A program made the position numbers and the translations under genes. From positions 186,001 through 250,000 of the forward strand of contig AKXM01000031.1 in the NCBI GenBank assembly GCA_000277545.1: a stretch of 64,000 nucleotides of DNA, read 5' to 3'. The first letter of the stretch is position 1. Every line of letters starts with the position of its first letter. Shown one piece after another: positions 56,507 through 64,000 of this stretch. The DNA is from Enterobacter sp. Ag1 (GTDB lineage Bacteria > Pseudomonadota > Gammaproteobacteria > Enterobacterales > Enterobacteriaceae). The notes beneath the pieces were generated by a model, which did no database searches, was not told the DNA's origin, and saw only the letters and a program-made list of their open reading frames with translations.

Positions 56507-56971
56507 CTATTTTAATTTCTCCAGCGGAAAGGGCCTGTCCTGTACCACGGTTTTCATCACCAGCGTCGAGCGGAGATGCTGCACACCGGGCATGGCCGAT
56601 AGTTTTCTGTCATACAGCGCCTGGAACGAAGGCAGGTCCCGGGTTACGACCTGCATCAGATAGTCCGGGTCGCCAAACAGTCTCTGCGCCAGCACAATTT
56701 GCGGGATATCTTCCACAGCTTCTTCAAACGCGCTGACGGCCTTTCTGTCCCCTTCTTTGAGCGTCGCAAAGACCAGAGCCACAAAATTAAAGCCCATCTT
56801 GCCCGGGTCAAGGTTAGCCCGATAGCCCGTAATGACCCCCTCTTGCTCCAGCGCTCTGAGCCGACGATGGCACGGCGAGAGGCTGAGGTTAACCCGCTCG
56901 GCCAGGTCGGTAATGGACAGACGCCCATCGGCCTGGAGTTCAGCAAGAATTTTTCTGTCTACGCTATCCAT
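56507..56971 (-). CDS. Lrp/AsnC-family regulator
   Basis: 154 residues from MDSVDRKILAELQADGRLSI; a longer ORF to 57064 has no family match. HTH LAERVNLSLSPCHRRLRALE, then a RAM ligand domain with AQRLFGDPDYLMQVVTRDLP. Lrp-type regulators next to a LysE exporter often induce it when the exported amino acid builds up. The 108-bp gap to the divergent LysE gene has a GAATATTC palindrome (56975-56982) as a possible binding element. Confidence 0.9.
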   Translation of the reverse strand: MDSVDRKILAELQADGRLSITDLAERVNLSLSPCHRRLRALEQEGVITGYRANLDPGKMGFNFVALVFATLKEGDRKAVSAFEEAVEDIPQIVLAQRLFGDPDYLMQVVTRDLPSFQALYDRKLSAMPGVQHLRSTLVMKTVVQDRPFPLEKLK

Positions 56972-57079
56972 TTGGAATATTCTCTCTTTTAACAAGAGTT
57001 TTGAGCATAACATTGAAAGCCCATTGCCGGGGATTAACCGTATTCTTTCTTTCCCGTTATCCAAGAGAGAAATACCATC

Positions 57080-57691
57080 ATGGCGATGAGCCTTGCCGCA
57101 GGATTTTGGCTGGTTTCGTTCCTGCTAATCATCACCCCAGGAGCTGACTGGGCTTACACTATCAGCGCCGGAATCAATGGCCGCAGAATTATTCCCGCCG
57201 TGGCCGGACTGATGTCGGGCCATGCTATCGCGACAATCATTGTTGTTGCCGGCGTGGGGGTTCTGCTCGCCGGACATCCGCTCGCTTTATCCGTCCTCAC
57301 GCTGCTGGGTGCGCTCTATTTGCTCTGGCTTGGCCTCACTATTTTGCGCAGCCCTCCCGGGCTGAACGCCGCCGCTCAGAACAACGGCAACTGGCAACAG
57401 TGGGCCATCAAAGGGATGTGTATCAGCGGCCTGAATCCGAAAGTGTTTCTGCTTTTTCTGGCCCTTTTACCGCAGTTTACCGATCCCCAGGGGAAGTGGT
57501 CAGTGGCGCAGCAGATGTCCGCTCTGGGTGCGATGCACCTGGTGACCTGTACCCTGATTTATCTCTTGATTGGTTACGGTTCAAGAGCGCTCTTAAGCAC
57601 CCGCCCTCAGGCCGCTCGCAGGGTGAGTATGCTTTCGGGTGTCCTCATGGTAATCATTGCGCTGCTGCTGATTTACGAGCAGTTGAAATAG
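57080..57691 (+). CDS. LysE/RhtB-family exporter, paired with Lrp-type regulator
   Basis: 203 residues, six helices. Signature LIITPGADWAYTISAGINGR and GMCISGLNPKVFLLFLALLP. The Pro-Gly-Ala-Asp variant is common in RhtB-like proteins. Divergent from the Lrp/AsnC gene, so amino-acid export under its control is likely; the exact substrate is not evident. It is the second LysE-type gene in the window and is not closely similar to the one at 53874. Confidence 0.88.
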   Translation: MAMSLAAGFWLVSFLLIITPGADWAYTISAGINGRRIIPAVAGLMSGHAIATIIVVAGVGVLLAGHPLALSVLTLLGALYLLWLGLTILRSPPGLNAAAQNNGNWQQWAIKGMCISGLNPKVFLLFLALLPQFTDPQGKWSVAQQMSALGAMHLVTCTLIYLLIGYGSRALLSTRPQAARRVSMLSGVLMVIIALLLIYEQLK

Positions 57692-57699
57692 CGAAAAAA

Positions 57700-57720
57700 A
57701 GAGGCAGGATACCTGCCTCT
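57700..57720. terminator. Terminator between the LysE exporter and the chemoreceptor gene
   Basis: AGAGGCAGG (57700-57708), loop ATA, CCTGCCTCT (57712-57720). On the minus strand seven T follow, ending the chemoreceptor gene; it can also stop the convergent exporter transcript. Confidence 0.88.
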
Positions 57721-57726
57721 GAGGAA

Positions 57727-59244
57727 CTACGCCTGATGTAGGGTGAAGACACGAATACTGTTGAGCAACAAGCCGGACTGCTCAACCAGGGAGGCGTTTT
57801 GCTGAGTGGTGGTATCGATCTGCCCCATCGCAGCATTAATTTGCGCGATGCCGTCGCTTTGCTCATGACTCGCGCGGGCAATTTCATCCACCAGCTGCCG
57901 CACGCGGGCAACGTTTTCAACGATTTCCTGCATGCCCTCATCCGCTTCCGTGACCAGCTTACGGCCATCGGTGATTTTGTTCACGGACGCGCTAATGATG
58001 TCACGAATCTCTTTCGCGGAGGCCGAACTTCTCTGCGCCAGCGTTCTCACTTCCCCGGCTACCACGGCAAAACCGCGCCCCTGTTCACCGGCTCTGGCAG
58101 CCTCAACGGCGGCATTTAATGCCAGGATATTTGTCTGGAAAGCAATTCCTTCAATGGCCGCAATGATATCGGTCATCCGGCCTGCATCAGCATGGATTTC
58201 GCCCATGGCATCGGCCACCACGTGCATACGTTCGCTGTTGGCCTTGACCATTTCTCCGGACTCATTAAACAGCGTATTCACCCGATGGGCATGACTGGCG
58301 GTGCTCTTGATCGTCGACGTTAGCTGCTCTAAGGTCGCGGCAGTTTGTTCGACGCTCGCCGCCTGTTCCTCTGTTCGTGAGGCGAGATCCTGGTTCCCGG
58401 CATCAATTTCATCCGCTGCCAGGGCAATACTTTCCGCCCCGCTGCTGACGTTCCTAACCGTACTCCCAAGCGAAGTAATCATTTCCTGCAATGAATGCAT
58501 GAGCTGCCCCAGCTCGTCCTTCGCATGCACATGTACTTTGGCGGTGAGATCGCCCTGCGCCACCCTGCCGGCAACGTTAACGGCCTGCAGCAGCGGATGC
58601 GTAATACTGCGGGTTATGTACCAGGCCGTTGCCGCCCCCAGCGCCACACCCAGCGCCACTAGCAGCAACATGAGCAGCTCATTATTACGGGAGTTTTTCT
58701 GAATGCTGGCATGCGTGTTGTCGATAAGCTGTTTTTGGAAATCCAGCAGAGCCTGCAGCCCCTGCCGATATTCTTCGCTTATCGGAATAAAAAGTTCCGA
58801 GATATAGCTATCCATGCCCTCATGTTCGCTCAGCTCAGCCCGGGCCAACCCTTCGGAACGAACCTGCAAATACTTTTCACGCACGGGGACAAGATTCGCC
58901 AGCAGGTGCTTGCCGGTTTCCAACGCAATCAAAGATGTGAGCTGGGACTGGACCCGGGTGGTGACCGCCGAATTCTGCGCAATGCTGGCGAGCAGTTTCT
59001 TACGCAGCATCGCATTTTCAGTTCCCATTGCCGCGATAGCGTTCCCGCTGCTCTTGTCGACCTGCGCCAGCCATTCCTCGACCAGCCTTTCCTTCAGCAA
59101 ATGCTGGTTAATCATCTCATCGACGGCGTGAACATTATTCCGGCTGAACAGGCTGGCGCCGATACCCATCAGAATCATTAAAAACAACAGCAGAAAAAAA
59201 CCGCCGCTCAGCCTGACGCCTACACGCAAATTACTTAGTTTCAT
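57727..59244 (-). CDS. Methyl-accepting chemotaxis protein with periplasmic sensor
   Basis: 505 residues. Helix 1 about 13-35, a periplasmic four-helix-bundle sensor (about 36-190), helix 2 about 190-212 ([20 protein letters not shown]), HAMP (about 213-265) and the coiled-coil signalling domain. The hairpin tip is [20 protein letters not shown] then [17 protein letters not shown], the CheA/CheW contact. Methylation-type helices flank it ([20 protein letters not shown]). The C-terminus ends FTLHQA without the NWETF tether, so it would need other receptors for efficient methylation. A perfect CRP palindrome lies about 175 bp upstream. Confidence 0.93.
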   Translation of the reverse strand: MKLSNLRVGVRLSGGFFLLLFLMILMGIGASLFSRNNVHAVDEMINQHLLKERLVEEWLAQVDKSSGNAIAAMGTENAMLRKKLLASIAQNSAVTTRVQSQLTSLIALETGKHLLANLVPVREKYLQVRSEGLARAELSEHEGMDSYISELFIPISEEYRQGLQALLDFQKQLIDNTHASIQKNSRNNELLMLLLVALGVALGAATAWYITRSITHPLLQAVNVAGRVAQGDLTAKVHVHAKDELGQLMHSLQEMITSLGSTVRNVSSGAESIALAADEIDAGNQDLASRTEEQAASVEQTAATLEQLTSTIKSTASHAHRVNTLFNESGEMVKANSERMHVVADAMGEIHADAGRMTDIIAAIEGIAFQTNILALNAAVEAARAGEQGRGFAVVAGEVRTLAQRSSASAKEIRDIISASVNKITDGRKLVTEADEGMQEIVENVARVRQLVDEIARASHEQSDGIAQINAAMGQIDTTTQQNASLVEQSGLLLNSIRVFTLHQA

Positions 59245-59417
59245 TCTCGTTCCTTAGAAAACCACATCCCGGAGTGCCCCCGGCGCCTGGCGCGAGGGAA
59301 TGGCGTGTTTTGTAACCACGTTGTTAACCGATATCGGAGGTCACGGTTATTTCTGCAGGCAAAAACCAGGGGGGAACGGTCGATAAAGCAGCATTTTGGC
59401 CCGAAGCAATGCTTTAA

Positions 59418-59433
59418 TGTGATCTGCATCACA
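59418..59433. promoter_or_regulatory. CRP-type site upstream of the chemoreceptor gene
   Basis: TGTGATCTGCATCACA: both half-sites perfect, 6-bp spacer, flanked by AA and AT. It sits between the two chemoreceptor genes, about 175 bp upstream of the start at 59244, and would place that gene under cAMP-CRP control. Confidence 0.7.
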
Positions 59434-59451
59434 ATGAAGAAGTCATTGAAA

Positions 59452-59493
59452 AATAAAAGGCCCTGGCATATTCATGCGTCGAAGCCTTTTATT
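59452..59493 (-). terminator. Hairpin after the second chemoreceptor gene
   Basis: AATAAAAGGC (59452-59461) with GCCTTTTATT (59484-59493), 10 bp perfect, 22-base loop, 20 bp after the stop codon at 59514. The stem itself supplies the T-rich 3' side on the minus strand. The long loop makes it a weaker prediction. Confidence 0.55.
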
Positions 59494-59513
59494 ATTTGCT
59501 CTAAAGTTAAAGA

Positions 59514-60677
59514 TTAAAACGCCTGCCAGTGTTCCTCTTCTCTTTTTAACGCCCGGCGCGGTGCCAGCTGGGGCGATAATATTACGCTTGCCTCATCGCT
59601 TGCCCCCAAATGCAGGCTGCTGGTTCTTTTTTCCAGCTCGAACACTTGTTTATTCAGCACTTCTGAAGATCCGGCCAGCTCTTCCACCACCGCTACGTTC
59701 CCCTGGGTGACTTTCTCCAGTTCGGAGAGCGCCGTGGTAATTTGCTGAATACCTTTTTCCTGTTCGTTGGTGGAGATAAAAATATGCCCCATCAGCGCGT
59801 CGATATTTTCTGAACCGGAAACAATATCCTTCATATTTTTTTCCGCTTCGGAGACCAGGCTTGCGCCCTGCAGAACGTTTTGGTTGGTGATATCAATTAA
59901 CGACTTAATGTTCTTGGCCGATTCCGAGCTTTTATGCGCCAGATTTCTGACTTCACCGGCCACCACCGCAAAGCCTTTGCCGTGTTCCCCGGCGCGGGCG
60001 GCTTCCACCGCAGCGTTCAGCGCCAGGATATTGGTCTGGAAGGCAATGCTGTCGATGATGGTAATGATTTCCGTCATCTTGTTGGCGCAGTCGGTGATTG
60101 AGGTCATGTTGCTGGTCAGCTTCTGCATCAGGTCACTGCCGTGGTTGGCCGAACGGTGCGCGCCGCTGGTGATATCGCTCAGCTCACGGGTGCTGTCGGC
60201 ATTGTTTTTTGTCCCGGCGGAAATCTGTTCCATGCTCGATGCCGTCTGAATCAGCATCGCCGACTGCTGCTCGGTTTTCACCGACAGCGTGGCGCTCTGG
60301 TGCGCCAGGCTTTCAGAAAGCGCTTTGGCCGACTGGGACGACTTGCGAATATCCATTACCAGGGTAGTAATTTCGGCGGAAAGCGTATTTATGCCCGGAA
60401 TCAATCGTCCGGCACAATTATTACCAAACTCAGGGATATGCACCGATAAATTCCCCGAATTAATTTCGTCAATGCTCCGCTTAACGTTATTAATGGGCCG
60501 TACAAGATATATCGTCATATACGTCCACAGGGAGAAGATTAAGACAACCCAGGCAATATTAAGCATGGCTAAAACAAGCACGCTAGCTGATAAAGCAAAT
60601 GCTAAGAAATCTATAACTAAAAAGGATATTGCCAAAAAATAGACAATAACGCTTCGAACGCTGGCATTCTTAAGCAT
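59514..60677 (-). CDS. Short methyl-accepting chemotaxis protein lacking a periplasmic sensor
   Basis: 387 residues. The N-terminus has two hydrophobic stretches back to back (about 9-29 and 33-57) with almost no loop, so no periplasmic ligand domain. HAMP (about 58-110, [20 protein letters not shown]) and a full signalling domain follow, with the tip [20 protein letters not shown] then [17 protein letters not shown]. The C-terminus ends EEHWQAF; HWQAF fits the xWxxF pentapeptide pattern that tethers CheR/CheB. Input may come from the membrane or cytoplasm. Separate from the other receptor gene by 269 bp. Confidence 0.9.
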   Translation of the reverse strand: MLKNASVRSVIVYFLAISFLVIDFLAFALSASVLVLAMLNIAWVVLIFSLWTYMTIYLVRPINNVKRSIDEINSGNLSVHIPEFGNNCAGRLIPGINTLSAEITTLVMDIRKSSQSAKALSESLAHQSATLSVKTEQQSAMLIQTASSMEQISAGTKNNADSTRELSDITSGAHRSANHGSDLMQKLTSNMTSITDCANKMTEIITIIDSIAFQTNILALNAAVEAARAGEHGKGFAVVAGEVRNLAHKSSESAKNIKSLIDITNQNVLQGASLVSEAEKNMKDIVSGSENIDALMGHIFISTNEQEKGIQQITTALSELEKVTQGNVAVVEELAGSSEVLNKQVFELEKRTSSLHLGASDEASVILSPQLAPRRALKREEEHWQAF

Positions 60678-60950
60678 AGGTAATCCTGTGCGAGACTTGG
60701 GCGGGTATATTATTTATTACCTGGATTTATGGAAAAGCCATCCCATAAAATAAATCAGAATTTAACGCCGACATAAGTCAACTGAAAAGATTTTAAATCC
60801 GCACTTTTCGTTTAAGAACGACGCCTTTCTGAATATATCCGTGACGTTACGATCAAGTCACTTTCATCAGCGCTGCATTTAGTAACTTGCATTTTGAAAG
60901 TCACTATGCCAATTTGTCACCAGACGATAACCCCGCCCCCGGATCGAACC

Positions 60951-61493
60951 ATGAAAAACGAACCTCTGTGCAGCGCTCCCTGCCCCATTGCCCGCAGTCT
61001 TGGCCGTATCGGCGACAGCTGGAGCATCATGATCCTGCGGGATGCCCTGGCAGGTTTTACCCGCTTCGATGAATTCCAGAAGAGCAGCAACGTGGCGCCC
61101 AATATTCTTTCGCGCCGCCTGAAAGAGCTGGTTGATGATGGCTTACTGGAGAAGGTTTGCTACAGCAGCTCACCGCCGCGCTACGAATATCACCTCACCC
61201 AAAGCGGGCGTGATTTCCGCATGGTGATTCTGGCACTGGCGGAATGGGGCAACCGCCACTTCGCGCCCGAAGGGCGTCAGATGCAGCTGGTGGAGCGCGA
61301 AACCCAGCGCCCGGTAGAGCCCATTCTTACCGATAAAGAAACCGGCGAGCTGATTGAGCCGGGAAAATACGCCATGGTGCCGGGTCCAGCGGCCTCACCG
61401 ATGATGAAATACCGCCACGACTACCTGCAGCGTAAACACGCCGGCGACGCCGGGCTTAAATTCCAGCCAGAACCGTACAGAGAACCCCAGTAA
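60951..61493 (+). CDS. HxlR-family regulator of the EmrAB-like pump
   Basis: 180 residues from MKNEPLCSAPCPIARSLGRI; ATGs at 60906 and 60894 are alternatives without a good ribosome site. HxlR-type winged helix: IGDSWSIMILRDALAGFTRF and NILSRRLKELVDDGLLEKVC. Two Cys near the start (LCSAPCP) may sense thiol-reactive or aldehyde compounds, as in some HxlR members. Its stop overlaps the start of the next gene (TAATG), so it is the first gene of the pump operon and probably regulates it. Confidence 0.87.
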   Translation: MKNEPLCSAPCPIARSLGRIGDSWSIMILRDALAGFTRFDEFQKSSNVAPNILSRRLKELVDDGLLEKVCYSSSPPRYEYHLTQSGRDFRMVILALAEWGNRHFAPEGRQMQLVERETQRPVEPILTDKETGELIEPGKYAMVPGPAASPMMKYRHDYLQRKHAGDAGLKFQPEPYREPQ

Positions 61494-62536
61494 TGAACGC
61501 CGCCCATAAGAAAAAATTGATCACGCTGACCGTACTTGGTGCCGCGGTGTTGGCGGCCGCAGGCTATGGTACATGGTGGTGGCACAGCGGGCGTTTTATT
61601 CAGTCGACTGACGACGCCTACATCGGCGGGGATATCAGCGCCATTTCAACCAAAGTCTCCGGCTACATTCAGCAAATTGCGGTGCAGGACAACACGGCGG
61701 TGAAAAAAGGCGACCTGCTGATCCGCATTGACGATCGTGATTACCAGGCCGCGCTGGCGAAAGCCCTTGGGGAAGTTGCCGCCCAGCAGGCTGCGCTGGC
61801 GGATATCGCCGCCACGCGCCAGCTACAGCAGGCGACGATTGAAGGTTCCACCGCTTCTTTAGCGGCAGCGGCGGCGGCAACGGACAAAACAGCCAACGAC
61901 AACCGCCGCTATAACGCCCTGGAAGCCTCGAGCGCCATTTCAGCCCAAATACGCGACAACGCCTCGGCGGATTATCGCCGGGCGCGAGCGGAACAAAGCA
62001 AAGCCCTGGCCGACAAAGCCGTCGCCCAGCGCCAGCTCGCGGTGCTTGATGCCCGTGAAAAACAAACCCAGGCCGCGCTGGAACAGGCGCAGGCTAACCT
62101 GGCGATGGCGAAGCTGAATCTCAGCTATACCGAAATTCGCGCCCCGTTCGACGGCGTGATCGGTAACCGCCGCGCGTGGACCGGCTCCTTCGTGACCAGC
62201 GGCATGCATTTACTGTCGCTGGTGCCTTCCCAGGGGCTTTGGGTCGATGCCAACTTCAAGGAAAACCAGCTGGCGCACATGCGAGCCGGTTTACCGGTGA
62301 CCGTGGTGGCCGACGTGCTGCCGAACCACACCTTTAAGGGCCACGTTGCCAGCGTCTCTCCGGCGACCGGCTCCCGGTTCAGCATTCTTCCGGCGGAAAA
62401 CGCCACGGGGAACTTCACCAAAATCGTTCAGCGGGTTCCGGTGCGGATAGCGCTGGAAGGTGACGGCGCAAAACTGGATGTGCTTCGTCCGGGGCTGTCG
62501 GTCATCGTTACCGTCGATCAAAAGAGCACGCGATGA
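61493..62536 (+). CDS. HlyD/EmrA-family membrane fusion protein
   Basis: 347 residues. One N-terminal helix (about 8-28), then a lipoyl/barrel-sandwich half STDDAYIGGDISAISTKVSG, a long Ala-rich coiled-coil hairpin (about 90-200), and the second half LSYTEIRAPFDGVIGNRR. It links an inner-membrane DHA2 pump to an outer-membrane channel. It overlaps both neighbours (TAATG with HxlR, ATGA with the pump), so the three are tightly coupled. No outer-membrane factor gene is seen before the window ends. Confidence 0.93.
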   Translation: MNAAHKKKLITLTVLGAAVLAAAGYGTWWWHSGRFIQSTDDAYIGGDISAISTKVSGYIQQIAVQDNTAVKKGDLLIRIDDRDYQAALAKALGEVAAQQAALADIAATRQLQQATIEGSTASLAAAAAATDKTANDNRRYNALEASSAISAQIRDNASADYRRARAEQSKALADKAVAQRQLAVLDAREKQTQAALEQAQANLAMAKLNLSYTEIRAPFDGVIGNRRAWTGSFVTSGMHLLSLVPSQGLWVDANFKENQLAHMRAGLPVTVVADVLPNHTFKGHVASVSPATGSRFSILPAENATGNFTKIVQRVPVRIALEGDGAKLDVLRPGLSVIVTVDQKSTR

Positions 62537-64000
62537 GCACCGCCCAGGCCGCACCGATGCCGCAGGGCATCTCTATGCCAATGGCAAAAAAGATCTTCGC
62601 TTTTGCCAGCATGTGCGTCGGGATGTTTATTGCGCTGATTGATATCCAAATCGTCTCCGCGTCGCTGCGGGATATCGGCGGCGGCCTTTCGGCTGGGGAT
62701 GATGAAACTGTCTGGGTGCAAACCAGCTACCTGATCGCCGAGATCATTATTATTCCGCTGTCCGGGTGGCTGGCGCGGGTGATGTCCACCCGCTGGCTGT
62801 TTGCCGCCTCGGCGGCAGGCTTCACCCTGATGAGCCTGCTCTGCGGCTGGGCGTGGAATATTCAAAGCATGATTGCCTTCCGTGCCCTGCAAGGGCTGGC
62901 GGGCGGCTCGATGATCCCGCTGGTGTTTACCACCGCCTTCGCTTTCTTTCAGGGCAAACAGCGTGTTATTGCCGCCGCGACCATCGGCGGCCTTGCTTCG
63001 CTGGCTCCGACGCTTGGCCCCACCGTCGGCGGCTGGATCACCGAGAACTTTAACTGGCACTGGCTGTTCTTTATTAACGTCATCCCGGGGATTTATATCG
63101 CCGTCGCCGTGCCGCTGCTGGTGAAGGTGGATAGTCCTGATTTCTCGCTGCTGCGCGGCGCGGACTATTTCAGTATTTTGCTGCTGGCGGCCTCGCTCGG
63201 CTGCCTGGAATATACGCTGGAAGAAGGCCCGCGCTGGGGTTGGTTTGATGACAACACCATCGCCACAACCGGCTGGATAGCGCTGCTGTGCGGCATCGCC
63301 TTTATTATTCGAACGCTGCGCCACGCCCAGCCGGTGATGGACCTGCGGGCGCTCAAGGACAGAACCTTTAGCCTCGGCTGCTATTTCTCGTTTATGGCCG
63401 GGGTGGGCATTTTCGCCACGATCTATTTAACGCCGCTGTATCTCGGCAGCGTACGTGGCTTTAGCGCGCTGGAAATCGGCCTGGCGGTGTTTTCCACAGG
63501 CCTGTTCCAGGTGATGTCGATTCCCTTTTATGCCTGGCTGGCAAACCGCGTGGGTCTCCGCTGGCTGCTGATGGCCGGGCTGATCGGCTTTGCCATTTCG
63601 ATGTACAGCTTCGTGCCGATCACCCACGACTGGGGCGCGGACCAACTGCTGCTGCCGCAGGCGTTTCGCGGCCTTGCGCAGCAGTTCGCCGTCGCGCCTA
63701 CGGTGACGTTAACGCTGGGCAGCCTGCCGCCCGCGCGGCTTAAGCTTGCCTCCGGGCTGTTCAACTTGATGCGTAACCTCGGCGGCGCTATCGGCATTGC
63801 GCTGTGCGGCACGGTGTTGAATGACAGAACCAACCTGCACTACAGCCGCCTGGCCGATCATCTCAATACCGCTAACCTCGCGATGACGGATTTTGTCCAG
63901 CGCAGCGCCGCCAGCCTGGCCGCGCAGGGATTGTCCCCGGATGCCGCCACCAGCGGGGCGCTAAAAAACTTGTCCTCCCTGGCACTGCGCGAGGCACGCA
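62533..64000 (+). CDS. EmrB-like DHA2 MFS multidrug transporter, cut by the window edge
   Basis: 489 residues are visible and the frame is open at base 64000; family length is about 510-530, so little is missing. Fourteen-helix DHA2 pattern: FALASMC-like FAFASMCVGMFIALIDIQIV, ETVWVQTSYLIAEIIIIPLS, GWLARVMSTRWLF (loop 2-3), RALQGLAGGSMIPLVFTTAF and LAPTLGPTVGGWITENFNWH (motif C with G-P-x-x-G). With the preceding fusion protein it should form a drug efflux pump of the EmrAB type. Exported compounds are unknown. Confidence 0.93.
   Translation, partial: MSTAQAAPMPQGISMPMAKKIFAFASMCVGMFIALIDIQIVSASLRDIGGGLSAGDDETVWVQTSYLIAEIIIIPLSGWLARVMSTRWLFAASAAGFTLMSLLCGWAWNIQSMIAFRALQGLAGGSMIPLVFTTAFAFFQGKQRVIAAATIGGLASLAPTLGPTVGGWITENFNWHWLFFINVIPGIYIAVAVPLLVKVDSPDFSLLRGADYFSILLLAASLGCLEYTLEEGPRWGWFDDNTIATTGWIALLCGIAFIIRTLRHAQPVMDLRALKDRTFSLGCYFSFMAGVGIFATIYLTPLYLGSVRGFSALEIGLAVFSTGLFQVMSIPFYAWLANRVGLRWLLMAGLIGFAISMYSFVPITHDWGADQLLLPQAFRGLAQQFAVAPTVTLTLGSLPPARLKLASGLFNLMRNLGGAIGIALCGTVLNDRTNLHYSRLADHLNTANLAMTDFVQRSAASLAAQGLSPDAATSGALKNLSSLALREAR

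Overview
The window is chromosomal DNA from a member of the Enterobacteriaceae. From about 1 kb to 44.7 kb the gene order follows the E. coli K-12 61-64 minute region: xni, rlmM, ygdD, gcvA/gcvB, ygdI, csdA-csdE, tcdA, mltA, fMet tRNAs, amiC, argA, recD-recB-ptrA-recC, ppdC-ygdB-ppdB-ppdA, thyA-lgt, ptsP-rppH, mutH, ygdR, tas, lplT-aas, omrA/omrB, galR, lysA/lysR, ygeA. Several proteins have exactly the E. coli length (CsdA 401, RlmM 366, ArgA 443, LysA 420, Aas 719, ThyA 264). The recombination proteins look more diverged, and some E. coli neighbours are absent: the fuc operon between xni and rlmM, and ygdQ between mutH and ygdR. This points to a genus other than Escherichia; I cannot name it from the sequence.

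Layout. 1-9 kb: a cut-off PLP aminotransferase, xni, rRNA methylation (rlmM), the glycine regulator GcvA with the divergent sRNA GcvB, the CsdA/CsdE sulfur-transfer pair with the tRNA t6A cyclase TcdA, MltA, and two initiator tRNA genes. 9-30.5 kb: AmiC; ArgA with two ArgR boxes; RecBCD interleaved with protease PtrA; a minor pseudopilin operon; ThyA-Lgt; the PtsP-RppH pair. 30.5-31.2 kb: a gene-free, AT-rich stretch with consensus DnaA boxes, a CRP palindrome and an IHF match, at the position where E. coli carries DARS2. 31-44.7 kb: MutH, YgdR, Tas, the LplT-Aas lysophospholipid repair pair, OmrA/OmrB, GalR, a GNAT enzyme, a LacI-type regulator, LysA/LysR with a palindromic repeat between them, a DHA1 transporter and YgeA.

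44.7-64 kb is accessory. It starts with a FepE O-antigen chain-length regulator and a possible 44-residue membrane peptide. Next is a LysR-controlled operon of MFS permease, a formaldehyde-activating-enzyme (Fae) family protein, an aldo/keto reductase and an aldehyde dehydrogenase. It continues with regulator/exporter pairs (AraC-MFS, TetR-MFS, Lrp-LysE, HxlR-EmrAB-like), another LysE exporter, and two chemoreceptors.

The most unusual item is the Fae operon. Fae normally condenses formaldehyde with tetrahydromethanopterin, a cofactor not expected in enterobacteria. Here it is translationally linked to a reductase and a dehydrogenase for aldehydes, and the operon leader carries a possible 28-codon ORF with a very strong ribosome binding site.
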